A DNA stretch of 64,000 nucleotides from an uncultured Olsenella sp. Its GTDB lineage: Bacteria; Actinomycetota; Coriobacteriia; Coriobacteriales; Atopobiaceae. The DNA lies in contig OMVT01000017.1 in assembly GCA_900314535.1 (NCBI GenBank), positions 1-64,000 of the forward strand. The letters are read 5' to 3'. Shown here one piece after another: positions 55,973-63,825 of the stretch. Below the pieces are notes generated by a model. It was not told the DNA's origin, ran no database searches, and was given only the letters and a program-made list of their open reading frames with translations. Both the position numbers and the translations under genes were made by a program. Every line of letters begins with the position of its first letter. The first letter of the stretch is position 1.

Positions 55973-57463
55973 TTAGGCAAGCGTATGGCGGCCAGAGCCG
56001 GCGCGCTCCTCGCGGGCAAGGTCACTCCTGAGCTTGGCGAGGCCTGGCTCCATGCCCACCGGATAGAACTGGGGGTTCAGGAAACGCTTGACGGCCGGAT
56101 CGAGGTGCATGAGGGCCTCGCGGCAGCGGTGCTTCGACTGCTCGAGCGTCTGCTGTTCGCCGAAGCGCCTGCCATCCTCCACAAGCTGGACGAGGAGCTC
56201 ATGGGACTCATAGCCGGAGACATCATAGGTGTAGTCGGGATCCATGATATCGACGATGGTCGAGGTCGTATCCTGTGCGACGGAGTCGTCGACGATCATG
56301 TCTCCCACCGGCACGCCCTCAGCATCGGTGAAGCGAAGGATATGCTGGATGCCCGGAATCGTGCGCTTGTAGCTCATCTCGGATAGCTTGATGACAGGGG
56401 TCCACTTGTCGGCACCCTTCGCCTTCGTGGCAGAGAGCTTGTAGACACCTCCCAGAGACGGCTGCGGGTCGCAGGTGGCAAGCTTCGTGCCGACGCCGAA
56501 GGAATCGAGCGGCGCTCCCTGCGCGAAGAGCGACTGGATCGTGTATTCGTCGAGGTCATTCGAGACAGAGATCTTCACATACGGAAGCCCTGCCTCATCA
56601 AACTCCTTGCGTGCAAGCTTCGAGAGCTTTGCAAGGTCGCCGGAATCGATGCGGATGGCAGCGAGGCGCTCGCCCTTTGCCTCCATCTCCTTCGCAACCG
56701 TGATCGCGTTCTGGATGCCCTTCTTCACGTCGTAGGTATCGACAAGAAGGACGCAGTTCTTCGGGCTCGACTTCGCGAAGGCACGGAAGGCCTCAAGCTC
56801 GGACGGGAATGCCATGACCCAGGAGTGGGCATGGGTGCCGAAGACGGGGATGCCGTAGATCTTGCCGGCAAGGACATTCGAGGTCGAGGAGGCGCCGCCC
56901 ACATAGGAGGCACGGGCGACCGCAAGGCCGCCGTCAGGACCCTGGGCACGGCGGAGGCCGAAGTCAGACACAGGATGTCCCTGGGCAGACTGGACGACGC
57001 GGGCAGTCTTCGTGGCCACGAGCGTCTGGAAGTTCACGAGGTTCAGAAGCGCTGTCTCCATGAGCTGGCAGTCGATGATCGGTCCCTCGACCCTGACCAT
57101 AGGCTCGCGCGGGAAGACGATGTCGCCTTCTGGAACTGCCCACACGCTCACATGGAGACGGAAGTCCCTGAGATAGTCGATGAAGCCCTGCTTGAACATC
57201 TTGCCGCCGCCCGGTGCCGGAAGAGATCCGAGATAGGAAAGCGCATCATCGTCGAACACGAAGTTCTCGACGAGGTCTGCAATCTGGCCCATGCCGCAGG
57301 CAACGGCGTAGCCGCCTCCGAACGGATTCTCGCGGAAGAAGACATTGAAGCATGCCTGGGTATCGGCAAGTCCCGACTCCCAGAATCCCTGAGCCATCGT
57401 GAGCTCATAGAGATCGGTATTGAGCGCGACGTCAGTCGGCTTCGTCCTATCGGTCAGCGACAT
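55973..57463 (-). CDS. pncB: nicotinate phosphoribosyltransferase
   Basis: Salvages nicotinate into NAD synthesis. 496 residues. Substrate motifs: ALNTDLYELTMAQGFWESG at the start, FPREPMVRVEGP, DFGLRRAQGPDGGLAVARAS, FGTHAHSWVMAF and the phosphate-binding RIDSGDLAKLSKLARK. The C-terminal domain is the longer Gram-positive type. Confidence 0.95.
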   Translation of the reverse strand: MSLTDRTKPTDVALNTDLYELTMAQGFWESGLADTQACFNVFFRENPFGGGYAVACGMGQIADLVENFVFDDDALSYLGSLPAPGGGKMFKQGFIDYLRDFRLHVSVWAVPEGDIVFPREPMVRVEGPIIDCQLMETALLNLVNFQTLVATKTARVVQSAQGHPVSDFGLRRAQGPDGGLAVARASYVGGASSTSNVLAGKIYGIPVFGTHAHSWVMAFPSELEAFRAFAKSSPKNCVLLVDTYDVKKGIQNAITVAKEMEAKGERLAAIRIDSGDLAKLSKLARKEFDEAGLPYVKISVSNDLDEYTIQSLFAQGAPLDSFGVGTKLATCDPQPSLGGVYKLSATKAKGADKWTPVIKLSEMSYKRTIPGIQHILRFTDAEGVPVGDMIVDDSVAQDTTSTIVDIMDPDYTYDVSGYESHELLVQLVEDGRRFGEQQTLEQSKHRCREALMHLDPAVKRFLNPQFYPVGMEPGLAKLRSDLAREERAGSGRHTLA

Positions 57464-57549
57464 AAAGGAAGACCCCCTGTACTGTCAGCCTGATATGCAA
57501 GCAGGTAAAGGGTACCACTTTTCCTGCATACCCCCTCAGCAACGCGCAA

Positions 57550-57867
57550 CTAGTGGGAGAAGATGTTGACAAGAATAAAGATGATCGCGAGGCCGACGAC
57601 AGCTACAATCGTGATCTTCTGGCCGAGCGGCATCTTGAGGTCGTCGTCGGGCTCCATGAGCTTGCGTCCGCGCTCGCGCTGTGCCTGCTCGTGCCTGATC
57701 TCTTCCTGCTCCTTTGCGGCCACGGCCTTCTCGGACCTCAGGTGCTCGAGCTCGGCGCGCTCCTGTGCTGCCTTGGCAGCTTCCTGGCGCTTTGCCTTCT
57801 CGGCCCTCAGCTCCTCGAGCTCGCGCCTCTCATCATCTGTGAGCTCCGTGCCCTTGTTCTCATCCAT
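57550..57867 (-). CDS. coiled-coil protein with C-terminal membrane anchor
   Basis: 105 residues from ATG 57867 (GGTGAAGG upstream); ATG 57900 is an equal alternative giving 116. Residues about 10-70 are a highly charged coiled coil (DDERRELEELRAEKAKRQ and similar heptads). A single hydrophobic helix at the extreme C-terminus (about 83-103, ITIVAVVGLAIIFILVNIF) makes it tail-anchored. No known family. Lies between pncB and the radical SAM gene. Confidence 0.65.
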   Translation of the reverse strand: MDENKGTELTDDERRELEELRAEKAKRQEAAKAAQERAELEHLRSEKAVAAKEQEEIRHEQAQRERGRKLMEPDDDLKMPLGQKITIVAVVGLAIIFILVNIFSH

Positions 57868-57938
57868 TGCCTTCACCAATCTATTGGTAGATATCTGCAT
57901 TGCCTTGATGTGCTTATTCCCTCAACGGCGCTCTTCCA

Positions 57939-58877
57939 TCAGAGCTCCGGGCCTTCCACGCCGGTTGCATCGAAGGCAGGCACAAAGCTCTCCGAGACCG
58001 TGCCGCCCTGCTGCCACCAGAGGCGCTCGAAGCCGAGCTCGTCCGAATGGTCAAGCACCTTTTCATACTCCGCATCCGTGACAGCGCCTGCAAGAGGGCC
58101 GCCCATCTTCCGGCAGCGCTCGTTTGCCGTGTACTGGTTCATGACGGAAATGTCGACATCGTTGCCGCAGAGCTCCCAGACGCGGTCAAGCACATGGCAG
58201 GAGTCATCGGCGTGCGACGGCAGTACGAGGTGGCGGACGATGATGCCCTGGAGCATCCGTCCGTCTGCGTCCTCAATCCTTCCGCCTTTTGCCATGAGCG
58301 CATCATGCATATGCCTTAGCGCTTCATGGGCCACAGCCGGGTAGTCCTTGGCCCCAGAGAGCTTGCCGGCAAGCTCTGCTGATGCGTACTTGTAGTCCGT
58401 AAGCCAGATATCGATATCGTCTGCAAAGGCATCGACAAGCTCTGGCAGCTCGTAGCCCGACGTGTTCGCGACGATCGGAAGCGTGAGGCCGGCTTCCTTT
58501 GCAAGCAGGAGCGCCTCATGCACATAGGGTGCATAGTGGAAAGGTGTCACGAGATTGATGTTCAGGGCTCCCTGGTCCTGGAGCTCGAGCATGATCTTTG
58601 CCAAGCGCCTGACCGTAATCTTGTGGCCGAAGCCTTCCTGCGAGATGTTGTGGTTCTGGCAGAAGATGCAGCGCAGAGGGCAGCCAGTGAAGAAGATGGC
58701 ACCCGACCCCGCCTCTCCCGATATCGGCGGCTCCTCCCAGAAATGGAGTGCGGCGCGCGCGATCCTGAGATCTGCCGTGGCGCCGCAGAGCCCTGCCTTG
58801 CCGGCTGCGCGTGCAGCGCCGCAGTGCCTGGGGCAGAGCGTGCAGGAAGCGAATGCATCCTCCAAGAGGAATTCCAT
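57939..58877 (-). CDS. radical SAM protein, PflX/COG1313 family
   Basis: 312 residues. N-terminal Cys-rich patch (CTLCPRHCGAARAAGKAGLCG, about 12-31, pattern C-x2-C-x3-C-x10-C), then the radical SAM cluster C-x3-C-x2-C in GCPLRCIFCQNHNIS near residue 68. Related to pyruvate formate-lyase activating enzymes but without a partner glycyl-radical enzyme nearby. The role of this family is not established. AAGGAG precedes the ATG, and the gene follows tRNA-Ala(CGC). Confidence 0.85.
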   Translation of the reverse strand: MEFLLEDAFASCTLCPRHCGAARAAGKAGLCGATADLRIARAALHFWEEPPISGEAGSGAIFFTGCPLRCIFCQNHNISQEGFGHKITVRRLAKIMLELQDQGALNINLVTPFHYAPYVHEALLLAKEAGLTLPIVANTSGYELPELVDAFADDIDIWLTDYKYASAELAGKLSGAKDYPAVAHEALRHMHDALMAKGGRIEDADGRMLQGIIVRHLVLPSHADDSCHVLDRVWELCGNDVDISVMNQYTANERCRKMGGPLAGAVTDAEYEKVLDHSDELGFERLWWQQGGTVSESFVPAFDATGVEGPEL

Positions 58878-58889
58878 AAGTCTCCTTCA

Positions 58890-58923
58890 TGCAAGAAGAC
58901 CCGGATGCAGAAGCATCCGGGTC
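58890..58923 (-). terminator. terminator of tRNA-Ala(CGC)
   Basis: Perfect 11-bp stem GACCCGGATGC/GCATCCGGGTC with a 4-base loop, then TTCTTGC on the minus strand. Confidence 0.75.
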
Positions 58924-58934
58924 CGATAGACGAA

Positions 58935-59010
58935 TGGTGGAGATGAAGGGATTCGAACCCTCGGCCTCTGCCTTGCGAAGGCAGCGCTCTCCCAGCTGAG
59001 CTACATCCCC
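58935..59010 (-). tRNA. tRNA-Ala (CGC anticodon)
   Basis: Cloverleaf with encoded CCA. Anticodon stem CTGCC/GGCAG, loop TTCGCAA, anticodon CGC (reads GCG). The acceptor GGGGATG/CATCTCC carries the G3-U70 identity pair. Confidence 0.97.
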
Positions 59011-59030
59011 GTTTGGGCAGTGCGTTAGAT

Positions 59031-59059
59031 ATTCTCGCAATTCGCGCAGGTCGTGTCAA
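59031..59059 (-). promoter_or_regulatory. promoter of tRNA-Ala(CGC)
   Basis: Minus strand TTGACA (59059-59054), 17-bp spacer, GAGAAT (59036-59031). Confidence 0.6.
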
Positions 59060-59099
59060 TGCCCAATTTCTGGCTGCACATAGGAAAGGCAGCAGCAGC

Positions 59100-59310
59100 A
59101 GCACGATGCGATAGATGCCGCCTCCTGCAGAACGTTTATGAACCCACCTTGCTAAGGTGGGTGTCCTCGTCGCCTGTTCCAGCTTCCTTAACACCGAAGG
59201 ATACCTGTACTGGGAACGAGATATGGACTCCCTGAAAATACGTGTCGGTTCACCCAGTTTGTGCTGCAGGGGGACGGCACCACTCATGATAGGAAATGTC
59301 TCGTGCCTTG
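59100..59310 (-). ncRNA. ssrS: probable 6S RNA
   Basis: Non-coding stretch whose 3' half reads CGACGAGGACACCCACCTT, AAGGTGGGTTCA and later GGCGGCATCT, in the order and spacing I recall for the conserved 3' part of 6S RNA (E. coli: CGACGACACATTCACCTT, GGGTTCA, GGCGGCATCT). The ends can close as a rod: GCACGA (59306-59301) with TCGTGC (59106-59101), GTGG..GTCC with GGAC..CCAC, and ACTGGG with CCCAGT around the centre. About 210 bases, normal size. Ends are approximate. 6S RNA sequesters housekeeping RNA polymerase in stationary phase. Confidence 0.6.
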
Positions 59311-59407
59311 CACAGTCTTGACTTGTGGCTTGCAAACGGGAAATACTTGAGGTTGGCTGCAGCAAGCCAATACTTCTGCCTGCTTTGTGGCAGGCGTGCG
59401 TGCTCTG

Positions 59408-59436
59408 TTTTCCTTGCCTTCTCTTTCCGGTATGAT
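59408..59436 (+). promoter_or_regulatory. promoter of the WecA-like gene
   Basis: TTTTCC (59408-59413), 17-bp spacer, TATGAT (59431-59436), 49 bp before the start codon. Between the 6S-like RNA and this promoter (59311-59407) only small hairpins are seen. Confidence 0.45.
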
Positions 59437-59484
59437 TGAGAGGTTCTATCTCACTCACAGCCGATCCGAAGCAGGAGGTGTGGC

Positions 59485-60675
59485 GTGCATATCGAGCACT
59501 GGGTGCCCTACATCCTGCTCTTTCTGAGCGCACTCGTCACGACGCTTCTGACGACGCCTCTCGCTTCGAAGATTGCCTGGAAGGTCGGCGCTATCGACTA
59601 CCCGGAGAAGCGCCGCATCAACAAGACGCCGATTCCCCGCATGGGCGGCATTGCAGTCTTCTTGGGTCTTTTCGTCGCGCTGCTTCTCCAGGTCTTCGGC
59701 TACCGCTATCTGGGCTGGCCCTTCTCGATCATGCCGCCCAGAAGCCGCGCCATCAGCTATCCGCTTCTGGGCTTGGCTATGCTCACGATCTTCGTGACAG
59801 GCCTTCTCGATGACAAGTTCTCCTTGAAGCCCCACCAGAAGCTATTCGGCCAGGTGCTCGCCGCAACCTTCGCTGCCTGCTCGGGCCTTGTTATCGGCAA
59901 TATCGTGAGCCCCTTTACAGGCGAGTTCATCGAGCTCGGCATCTGGACCTACCCGATCACCGTCATCTATCTCGTTGCCTACGTGAACATCTTCAATCTG
60001 ATCGATGGCCTCGACGGCCTTGCCTCAGGCATTGCCGTCATCGCAAGCTTCACGATGTTCATCATCGCCTTCGGCGGCGGCCGCTTCGATGCCGCAGGGC
60101 TCTCCATTGCCCTTGCCGGCGCCTGCCTCGGATTCCTGAAGTACAACTTCCACCCAGCATCAATCTTCCTCGGCGATTCGGGATCGATGCTCATAGGATT
60201 TGCCCTGGGCACAATCTCTCTTCTGAACGTCACGCGCATTGCCGGCCTTACGACGATCATCGTCCCACTTGTCATTGCCGGCATCCCCATCATTGATACC
60301 TTCTCTGCCATCGTCCGGCGCATGCGTGGCCATGTGAGCATCGGACAGGCTGACCGCGGCCACATCCATCACCGCCTCATTGCAGAAGGCTTCGACCAGC
60401 GCCAGGCCGTGCTTCTCATGTATGCCTGGACAAGCGTCCTCTGCATCGGCTCGTACGTCATGACGCAAGTGACTCTGTGGCCCCGCATCGCAATCTTCTT
60501 CCTGCTCTTCGTGATCTCAGCGCTTTTCTGCCGCCATCTCCACCTCTTCGAGCCGGTGCTTCTGCACCACCAGGACCCAGACACGGGAGACGATACCCTC
60601 ATCACGCCGGACGACCCTGCCTTCAAGGCAGAAGAGGACAAGCTCGAGCATCACAGCCACCATCACCTGCACTGA
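59485..60675 (+). CDS. undecaprenyl-phosphate sugar-1-phosphate transferase (WecA/TagO type)
   Basis: Starts a wall polymer by moving GlcNAc-1-P (or similar) onto undecaprenyl phosphate. 396 residues, about ten membrane helices. Motifs: GLLDDKF near 112, NLIDGLDGLASG near 170, FLGDSGSM near 230, and HIHHRL near 291. GTG 59485 follows AGGAGG. The cytosolic tail is unusually His-rich (EHHSHHHLH). Family is clear; the sugar is not. Confidence 0.92.
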   Translation: MHIEHWVPYILLFLSALVTTLLTTPLASKIAWKVGAIDYPEKRRINKTPIPRMGGIAVFLGLFVALLLQVFGYRYLGWPFSIMPPRSRAISYPLLGLAMLTIFVTGLLDDKFSLKPHQKLFGQVLAATFAACSGLVIGNIVSPFTGEFIELGIWTYPITVIYLVAYVNIFNLIDGLDGLASGIAVIASFTMFIIAFGGGRFDAAGLSIALAGACLGFLKYNFHPASIFLGDSGSMLIGFALGTISLLNVTRIAGLTTIIVPLVIAGIPIIDTFSAIVRRMRGHVSIGQADRGHIHHRLIAEGFDQRQAVLLMYAWTSVLCIGSYVMTQVTLWPRIAIFFLLFVISALFCRHLHLFEPVLLHHQDPDTGDDTLITPDDPAFKAEEDKLEHHSHHHLH

Positions 60676-60698
60676 GACTGGCACATCAAGACGCACAA

Positions 60699-60736
60699 GG
60701 AGCCTTCGTCTATGGAAGACGGAGGCTCCAATCTTT
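60699..60736 (+). terminator. terminator of the WecA-like gene
   Basis: GGAGCCTTCGTCT-ATGGA-AGACGGAGGCTCC (one wobble) followed by AATCTTTG. Confidence 0.75.
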
Positions 60737-61002
60737 GCATGCAATGCAACGTCACTTTGTCTGATGCTTATAGATGCTGTCTCGATCGCTTCTCAGGGCA
60801 GTCCCCTGGCCAGCGCCTCCAGAATCGACCTCAGCGCTTCCAGTATTGCATGTGAGCAAGGAGCCATGAGTCATCAGACATGAGCTCATATGCGCTCTGA
60901 GAGCGTCTGGGATGCAGGCCATCCCGCAGGGTTGAACAGGCTGCGTGTCCCCACACATGCAGGCACAATGCCTGGCACTGCGCTCTCCCCTTTCGTGCTC
61001 AA
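60737..61002. other. 266-bp spacer with no recognised gene
   Basis: Lies between two convergent terminators. An open frame on the minus strand (60752-61045) has no homology, no binding site and runs through the rplT terminator, so it is not called. A 10-bp palindrome ATGAGCTCAT is at about 60877. Nothing else stands out. Confidence 0.5.
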
Positions 61003-61038
61003 CAAAAAAGCGCCCCCGCACATCCGTGCAGGGACGCT
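61003..61038 (-). terminator. terminator of the infC-rpmI-rplT operon
   Basis: Minus strand AGCGTCCCTGC and GCGGGGGCGCT (11 bp, two wobbles) followed by TTTTTT. Confidence 0.88.
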
Positions 61039-61062
61039 CATTCATTCACCTAGCGAGACAGC

Positions 61063-61425
61063 TTAGGCAGCAGCGAGGGCCTTCTTGGCAACCTCAGCGA
61101 GCTTTGCGAAGGCCTCGGGGTCGTCGTAGGCAATCTGTGCGAGGACCTTGCGGTCGAGATCGACGCCGGCGAGCTTGAGGCCGTGCATGAAGTTCGAGTA
61201 GTTCAGATCGTTCATGCGGGCAGCAGCATTGATGCGCTGGATCCAGAGAGCGCGGATATCACGCTTCTTGTTGCGGCGATCGCGGTACTGGTACTGGAGG
61301 GAGTGGGCAACCTGCTCCTTCATGCCGCGGAAGGTGCGGGAGGATGTACCGTAGTAGCCCTTGGAAAGCTTCTTCAGGGTCTGGCGCTTCTTGCGGCCAG
61401 TGACTGCGCGCTTGACACGTGCCAT
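61063..61425 (-). CDS. rplT: 50S ribosomal protein L20
   Basis: 120 residues: [20 protein letters not shown], then [12 protein letters not shown] and [16 protein letters not shown]. Early 23S rRNA-binding assembly protein and, in other bacteria, repressor of its own operon. Last gene of infC-rpmI-rplT. Confidence 0.98.
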   Translation of the reverse strand: MARVKRAVTGRKKRQTLKKLSKGYYGTSSRTFRGMKEQVAHSLQYQYRDRRNKKRDIRALWIQRINAAARMNDLNYSNFMHGLKLAGVDLDRKVLAQIAYDDPEAFAKLAEVAKKALAAA

Positions 61426-61458
61426 ATATAATCAACTCCTATTAGCTGGATGCAATGC

Positions 61459-61653
61459 TTACTTGCCCATGCGGGCGGAAATGACCTTCACGTCTGCAGG
61501 AGCGACGGTGGTCTCCTGGCGGAAGCCACGGATGCGCTTCGGGGACTTCTTGGTCAGGATGTGGCTCTTGTAAGCCTTGGCACGCATGATCTTGCCGGTA
61601 CCCGTACGGCGGAAGCGCTTTGCCGTACCCTTGTGCGTCTTCATCTTAGGCAT
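61459..61653 (-). CDS. rpmI: 50S ribosomal protein L35
   Basis: 64 residues, [21 protein letters not shown], then [20 protein letters not shown]. Two bases after the infC stop, with AAGGAG inside the end of infC. Confidence 0.98.
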   Translation of the reverse strand: MPKMKTHKGTAKRFRRTGTGKIMRAKAYKSHILTKKSPKRIRGFRQETTVAPADVKVISARMGK

Positions 61654-61655
61654 AC

Positions 61656-62234
61656 TCAGTTCTCCTTCTCTGTCTCGCTATCTTCTCCCGTGTCTACGTT
61701 GTCGAAGGCACCCTTGATGGGAGAAAGCAGCATGTGCATGTTACGGCCTTCCATCTTCGGCTGCGAATCAACCGTAGCGAAAGGCTTGAGCTCGTCCGCA
61801 AGCTTCTCGAGAACCATGAGACCCTGCTCGGGATGCGCCATCTCGCGGCCGCGGAACATGATCGTGACCTTGACACGGGCGCCCTTCTTCAGGAAGCGGA
61901 GCACGTGGTTCTTCTTGGTCTCGTAGTCGCCCTTGTCGATCTTCGGGCGGAACTTCATTTCCTTGACTTCGATCTTGGCCTGGTTCTTGCGGGCCTGCTT
62001 GGCCTTGCGGGCCTGGTCGTACTTGTACTTGCTGTAGTCCATGACCTTGCAGACGGGAGGCTCTGCGTTGGGGGCAATCTCCACGAGGTCCATATTCTGT
62101 TCCTCGGCAATGCGCAGGGCATCGCGGACGCCAAACAGACCAAGCTGCGAGCCATCCACACCAATCAGACGGCAAGTACGAGCAGAAATCTCCCCGTTGA
62201 TGCGGGGCTCATCGGACTTAGCTATTGCCGACAC
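61656..62234 (-). CDS. infC: translation initiation factor IF-3
   Basis: Keeps subunits apart and checks initiator tRNA. About 192 residues. N-domain [25 protein letters not shown].., linker [15 protein letters not shown], and C-domain [18 protein letters not shown] with [15 protein letters not shown]; the acidic tail is [12 protein letters not shown] 62234 is called, but AGGAAGGTG is better placed for AUA 62225, giving [12 protein letters not shown]; rare AUU/AUA/AUC starts are an infC trademark used for autoregulation. The upstream frame (to 62399) is leader. Confidence 0.94.
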   Translation of the reverse strand: MSAIAKSDEPRINGEISARTCRLIGVDGSQLGLFGVRDALRIAEEQNMDLVEIAPNAEPPVCKVMDYSKYKYDQARKAKQARKNQAKIEVKEMKFRPKIDKGDYETKKNHVLRFLKKGARVKVTIMFRGREMAHPEQGLMVLEKLADELKPFATVDSQPKMEGRNMHMLLSPIKGAFDNVDTGEDSETEKEN

Positions 62235-62264
62235 CTTCCTCTCTCTGGCAGTTGCCTGCCATAT

Positions 62265-62304
62265 AAAAGAAAATCTCCCGGCACGCGAAGCAGCAGCCAG
62301 AAGA
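62265..62304 (-). terminator. leader attenuator of infC-rpmI-rplT
   Basis: Minus strand TCTTCTGGC and GCCGGGAGA (9 bp, two wobbles, 13-base loop) followed by TTTTCTTTT, 30 bp before infC and after its promoter. This fits an intrinsic terminator in the leader, as in the L20- or tRNA-linked leaders of other bacteria; the signal is unknown. Confidence 0.65.
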
Positions 62305-62325
62305 CATGGGCCCAAAAGGGTGAAC

Positions 62326-62354
62326 TCATATTGTCTGACCAGACAGCTACTCAA
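62326..62354 (-). promoter_or_regulatory. infC operon promoter with a palindrome in its spacer
   Basis: Minus strand TTGAGT (62354-62349), 17-bp spacer, ATATGA (62331-62326). The spacer contains TGTCTG-GT-CAGACA (62345-62332), a perfect dyad placed between -35 and -10. Confidence 0.45.
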
Positions 62355-62509
62355 GGCGCCGCAAGGTGGGGACGCATGCGCATCCCGCTTCGTTAACACG
62401 AAAAGATAGTGTACGCCTCAGACCGCATGCATGCAAGTCGGAGCCGCTCTTCGCTATCTCTTCACAGCACATCATAGCAGAAGGGCCCTCAGCTCGTACG
62501 CTGCTTTGT

Positions 62510-62525
62510 GGGAAACGTTTATCCC
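62510..62525. promoter_or_regulatory. LacI-family-like dyad upstream of the kinase gene
   Basis: GGGAAACGTTTATCCC, an imperfect dyad around AAACGTTT with central CG, as in LacI/GalR-type operators. It lies 80 bp before the start codon; a TACACT (62563 region) nearby may be the -10. The rest of 62405-62605 shows no gene. Confidence 0.3.
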
Positions 62526-62605
62526 TGCAAACATTCGCTGCCCAGCTGTCTGCCACTTGCTACACTAGTCGATGCACATTCGCACGGACCGAGGAGCTGT
62601 ACCTC

Positions 62606-63379
62606 ATGCAGGAATTCGAACTTAGCGTCAATGGCCTCAAGGTCAAGGCCGCCTATGACTCGGCTACGATCGATGGAGTGCTCATACCTCTCGTGAAGCG
62701 CTGGTCGAACCTCGCCCGTGGCCTCGGCAGGCGCATGATCGTCTTCATGGCAGGAGCGCCCGGCACTGGCAAGTCATGCTGCGCGCAGACGCTTGAAGAG
62801 CTTTCGCTTTCGGTCGAAGGGGCACTGCCCTTGACGGCTGTAAGCCTCGACGGCTTCCACTACCCCAACTCCTATCTGAGATCGAATGTGGCCGATGTCG
62901 ATGGCCGCGAAGTGCGCCTCTCCGACATCAAGGGAGCACCCGAGACCTTCGATCTCAATGCCTTCCGCGCAAAGCTCATCGAGCTCAAGCGTGGCAAGCG
63001 CGTCCTCATGCCTGCCTACAGCAGGAAGACACACGAGGTCGAGGAGAACGCTATTGCCGTCGACACGAAGATCGTCCTCGTCGAGGGCAACTACCTGCTT
63101 CTCGACGAGCGGGGCTGGAGAGGCCTCTGCGCCTACTGCAACGATTCCGTCTTCATCGAAGCCACGCCCTCCGAGCTCGAGGCGCGCCTCGTTGAGCGCA
63201 AGGTCGAGGGCGGCATGAAGAAGGCAGACGCCGAAGCATTCTACGCGAAGAGCGACAGGAGAAACGTCGAGCGCGTTCTGGCGCACCGTGTCCCCTGTGC
63301 CGTTACGCTCGAGCAGTCAGGCATCAACCATCTCTCCAGGAAGACAGCACCTTCAAGCCCAGAGGACCAGCTCCGCTAG
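62606..63379 (+). CDS. P-loop nucleoside/nucleotide kinase family protein
   Basis: 257 residues from ATG 62606 (GAGGAGC upstream). Walker A GAPGTGKS at 50-57, then SLDGFHYPN and the KGAPETFDLNAFRAKL motif, YSRKTHEVEENAI, and VEGNYLLLDERGW. This is the uridine kinase/pantothenate kinase-like branch that includes sugar kinases such as FrcK and the YfdK-like group. The substrate cannot be named. Closed by a bidirectional terminator. Confidence 0.85.
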   Translation: MQEFELSVNGLKVKAAYDSATIDGVLIPLVKRWSNLARGLGRRMIVFMAGAPGTGKSCCAQTLEELSLSVEGALPLTAVSLDGFHYPNSYLRSNVADVDGREVRLSDIKGAPETFDLNAFRAKLIELKRGKRVLMPAYSRKTHEVEENAIAVDTKIVLVEGNYLLLDERGWRGLCAYCNDSVFIEATPSELEARLVERKVEGGMKKADAEAFYAKSDRRNVERVLAHRVPCAVTLEQSGINHLSRKTAPSSPEDQLR

Positions 63380-63401
63380 TCGAAAACACATCTCAGCAAG
63401 A

Positions 63402-63432
63402 AGGAAGGCCGGAAGCGTGCTTCCGGCCTCAT
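63402..63432. terminator. bidirectional terminator between the kinase gene and tRNA-Leu(CAA)
   Basis: AGGCCGGAAGC-GT-GCTTCCGGCCT, perfect 11-bp stem, with TCCTTCTTGC on the minus side. Confidence 0.75.
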
Positions 63433-63441
63433 CCATATCGC

Positions 63442-63528
63442 TGGTGCCCGAGGTGGGACTCGAACCCACACGGCATTGCTGCCAACGGATTTTGAGTCCG
63501 TCACGTCTACCAATTCCATCACTCGGGC
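63442..63528 (-). tRNA. tRNA-Leu (CAA anticodon)
   Basis: Class II tRNA with a long variable arm and encoded CCA. Acceptor GCCCGAG/CTCGGGC with A73; anticodon stem ACGGA/TCCGT, loop CTCAAAA, anticodon CAA (reads UUG). Confidence 0.96.
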
Positions 63529-63604
63529 ATATGTGCCTTCATCAGGCTCCCAAACTATACCAGATGCCAGGCATCCAGAACAGCCCATTTCTCTGTCTCT
63601 ATAT

Positions 63605-63632
63605 GAAGAGAGCCCCTATCCGGGGCTCTCTG
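63605..63632 (-). terminator. hairpin between the two tRNA-Leu genes
   Basis: Minus strand AGAGAGCCCC and GGGGCTCTCT arms, 5-base loop, then TCATATAG. No strong U-run, so it could be a processing site as well as a terminator. Confidence 0.6.
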
Positions 63633-63641
63633 GACACTCGA

Positions 63642-63732
63642 TGGTGTCGGAGGCGGGACTTGAACCCGCACGACCTTTTAGTCAGTCACTAGCACCTCAA
63701 GCTAGCGCGTCTGCCAATTCCGCCACTCCGAC
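63642..63732 (-). tRNA. tRNA-Leu (GAG anticodon)
   Basis: Class II tRNA with a long variable arm and encoded CCA. Acceptor GTCGGAG/CTCCGAC with A73; anticodon stem CTAGC/GCTAG, loop TTGAGGT, anticodon GAG (reads CUC/CUU). Confidence 0.96.
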
Positions 63733-63825
63733 ATGCGTTGTGCGCAAGTGGTACTTTAGCATACTTCCCAAGCCGTACAGCCGACTTTTTTTCGGAAGTT
63801 CTCGGCGCTGCACATTTGGCACAGC

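Noticed and set aside
60752-61045. 97-codon minus-strand frame between wecA and rplT
   Set aside because: No recognisable protein features, no binding site, and it begins upstream of the rplT terminator and would run through it.
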